A stretch of DNA of 6,181 nucleotides from Desulfobacteraceae bacterium. Its GTDB lineage: Bacteria; Desulfobacterota; Desulfobacteria; Desulfobacterales; JAUWMJ01. The notes below the pieces were generated by a model. The model was given only the letters and a program-made list of their open reading frames with translations, was not told the origin of the DNA and did no database searches. The stretch is from NCBI GenBank assembly GCA_030612225.1, contig JAUWOH010000204.1:1-6181 (forward strand), in the 5' to 3' direction. Both the position numbers and the translations under genes were made by a program. Numbering within the stretch: the first letter of the stretch is position 1; each line of letters starts with the position of its first letter. Below are positions 5,537 to 6,181 of the stretch, piece by piece.

Positions 5537-6181
5537 ATGGAAAATGCTTTTGAAGATGTCAGCAAATTATTGCAGGAGGGTCAAAAGGTTGTACTTGCGC
5601 GAATCATTAGACAGGTGGGGTCATCACCGCGGGCAGCCGGGACCAAATGTATCATTTTAGAAGATGGTTCCATAAAAGGTACAATTGGAGGAGGTCTTCT
5701 GGAACACCAGGTTATGGAAAGGGCGAAGGAGATTTTAAAGGAAGGAAAATCGAGTATTATACATTTTGAACTTACCGGAGATGAATTGGCCAAAAGCGAT
5801 ATGCTTTGCGGCGGAATTGTTGATGTTTACCTGGAACCTGTTTTTCCCGGGAACACTGTAGCAGTGGAAATATTTAAAAGGATCAGCAACTTTACAAATG
5901 AAGGACGCAAAGGAGCACTCTTGACCCTGGTTTCAGATGGAATCATGCCGAAAGATGAGAAAAGCCGTCTTCTGATTGAAGAAGATGGTTCCACAATTGG
6001 TGAGATAGGAATAGTTTCGGAGGAAGGTAAAAAGAGATTAGCAAAATTTCTTAAAGTCAAAACACCAAAGTTAACTGAAATTGAAAAAGGCAAAGAGCCG
6101 GTTTTTGTTGAGCCAATCATACCTTATGATATCCTTTACCTTTTCGGTGCCGGGCATGTATCTACATTTGTCGCTTCCCTG
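5537..6181 (+). CDS. xdhC: XdhC/CoxI family molybdenum cofactor insertion protein, 3' truncated
   Basis: The window holds the first 215 residues; the gene continues past the end. The N-terminal XdhC/CoxI domain is clear: 'ARIIRQVGSSPRAAGTKCIIL..GSIKGTIGGGLLEHQVME' (21-61) and 'MLCGGIVDVYLEPV' (89-102). The second, Rossmann-like domain begins with 'DILYLFGAGHVSTFVASL' (198-215), a glycine-rich nucleotide-binding loop of the XdhC C-terminal domain. XdhC binds molybdenum cofactor, protects its sulfurated form and delivers it to xanthine-dehydrogenase-type apoenzymes in the cytoplasm. A roughly 60-residue stretch (about 128-190) links the domains. The start is secure: AAGGAGAG at 5525-5532 overlaps the yqeC stop, with an ATG at 5537. 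With yqeC it forms a tight two-gene unit. The substrate enzyme is not in view. Confidence 0.92.
   Translation, partial: MENAFEDVSKLLQEGQKVVLARIIRQVGSSPRAAGTKCIILEDGSIKGTIGGGLLEHQVMERAKEILKEGKSSIIHFELTGDELAKSDMLCGGIVDVYLEPVFPGNTVAVEIFKRISNFTNEGRKGALLTLVSDGIMPKDEKSRLLIEEDGSTIGEIGIVSEEGKKRLAKFLKVKTPKLTEIEKGKEPVFVEPIIPYDILYLFGAGHVSTFVASL

Noticed and set aside
5827..6120. 97-codon open frame on the minus strand inside xdhC
   Set aside because: It is a shadow of a confidently identified gene with no recognisable motif.

Overview
The window looks like part of the genome of an anaerobic Gram-negative bacterium, most probably a sulfate-reducing or related member of the Desulfobacterota (old Deltaproteobacteria). 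This is inferred from gene content: a TRAP transporter beside a phenylacetate-CoA-ligase-like gene, YqeC/XdhC/MocA-type maturation genes for molybdenum hydroxylases, moderately AT-rich DNA, and intergenic palindromes rich in GAATATCGAACAAGGAAT-like words of a kind I recall from such genomes. No rRNA or other phylogenetic marker is present, so the assignment is tentative.

Layout. Bases 2-181 are the last 59 codons of a PaaK-family adenylate-forming CoA ligase. A 337-base intergenic stretch with a palindromic repeat follows. Then comes a complete tripartite TRAP transporter on the + strand: periplasmic binding protein dctP (519-1541), small membrane subunit dctQ (start chosen at 1679, end 2167) and large permease dctM (2168-3475). 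A hairpin followed by a T-rich run lies between dctP and dctQ. A second copy of the palindromic repeat (about 3597-3764) lies between dctM and a convergent gene on the - strand, mocA-like (3761-4375), a MobA/MocA-type molybdenum cofactor nucleotidyltransferase. A 362-base divergent intergenic region holds what may be a decayed 5' end of a MoeA-like gene. It is followed on the + strand by yqeC (4738-5526) and an xdhC-family gene (5537 to beyond the window end).

How the genes work together. DctP captures a solute, probably a carboxylate, in the periplasm. DctQM import it with a sodium or proton gradient. The upstream CoA ligase could activate an imported carboxylic acid, though that link is inferred only from adjacency. 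MocA, YqeC and XdhC belong to the set that prepares and inserts modified molybdenum cofactor into xanthine-dehydrogenase-family hydroxylases. YqeC is a marker of the selenium-dependent subset of these enzymes. The hydroxylase itself is not in the window.

Nothing here is a clearly new system. The most useful leads are the repeats that bracket the TRAP operon, the possible MoeA-like remnant, and the selenium-type cofactor maturation cluster.
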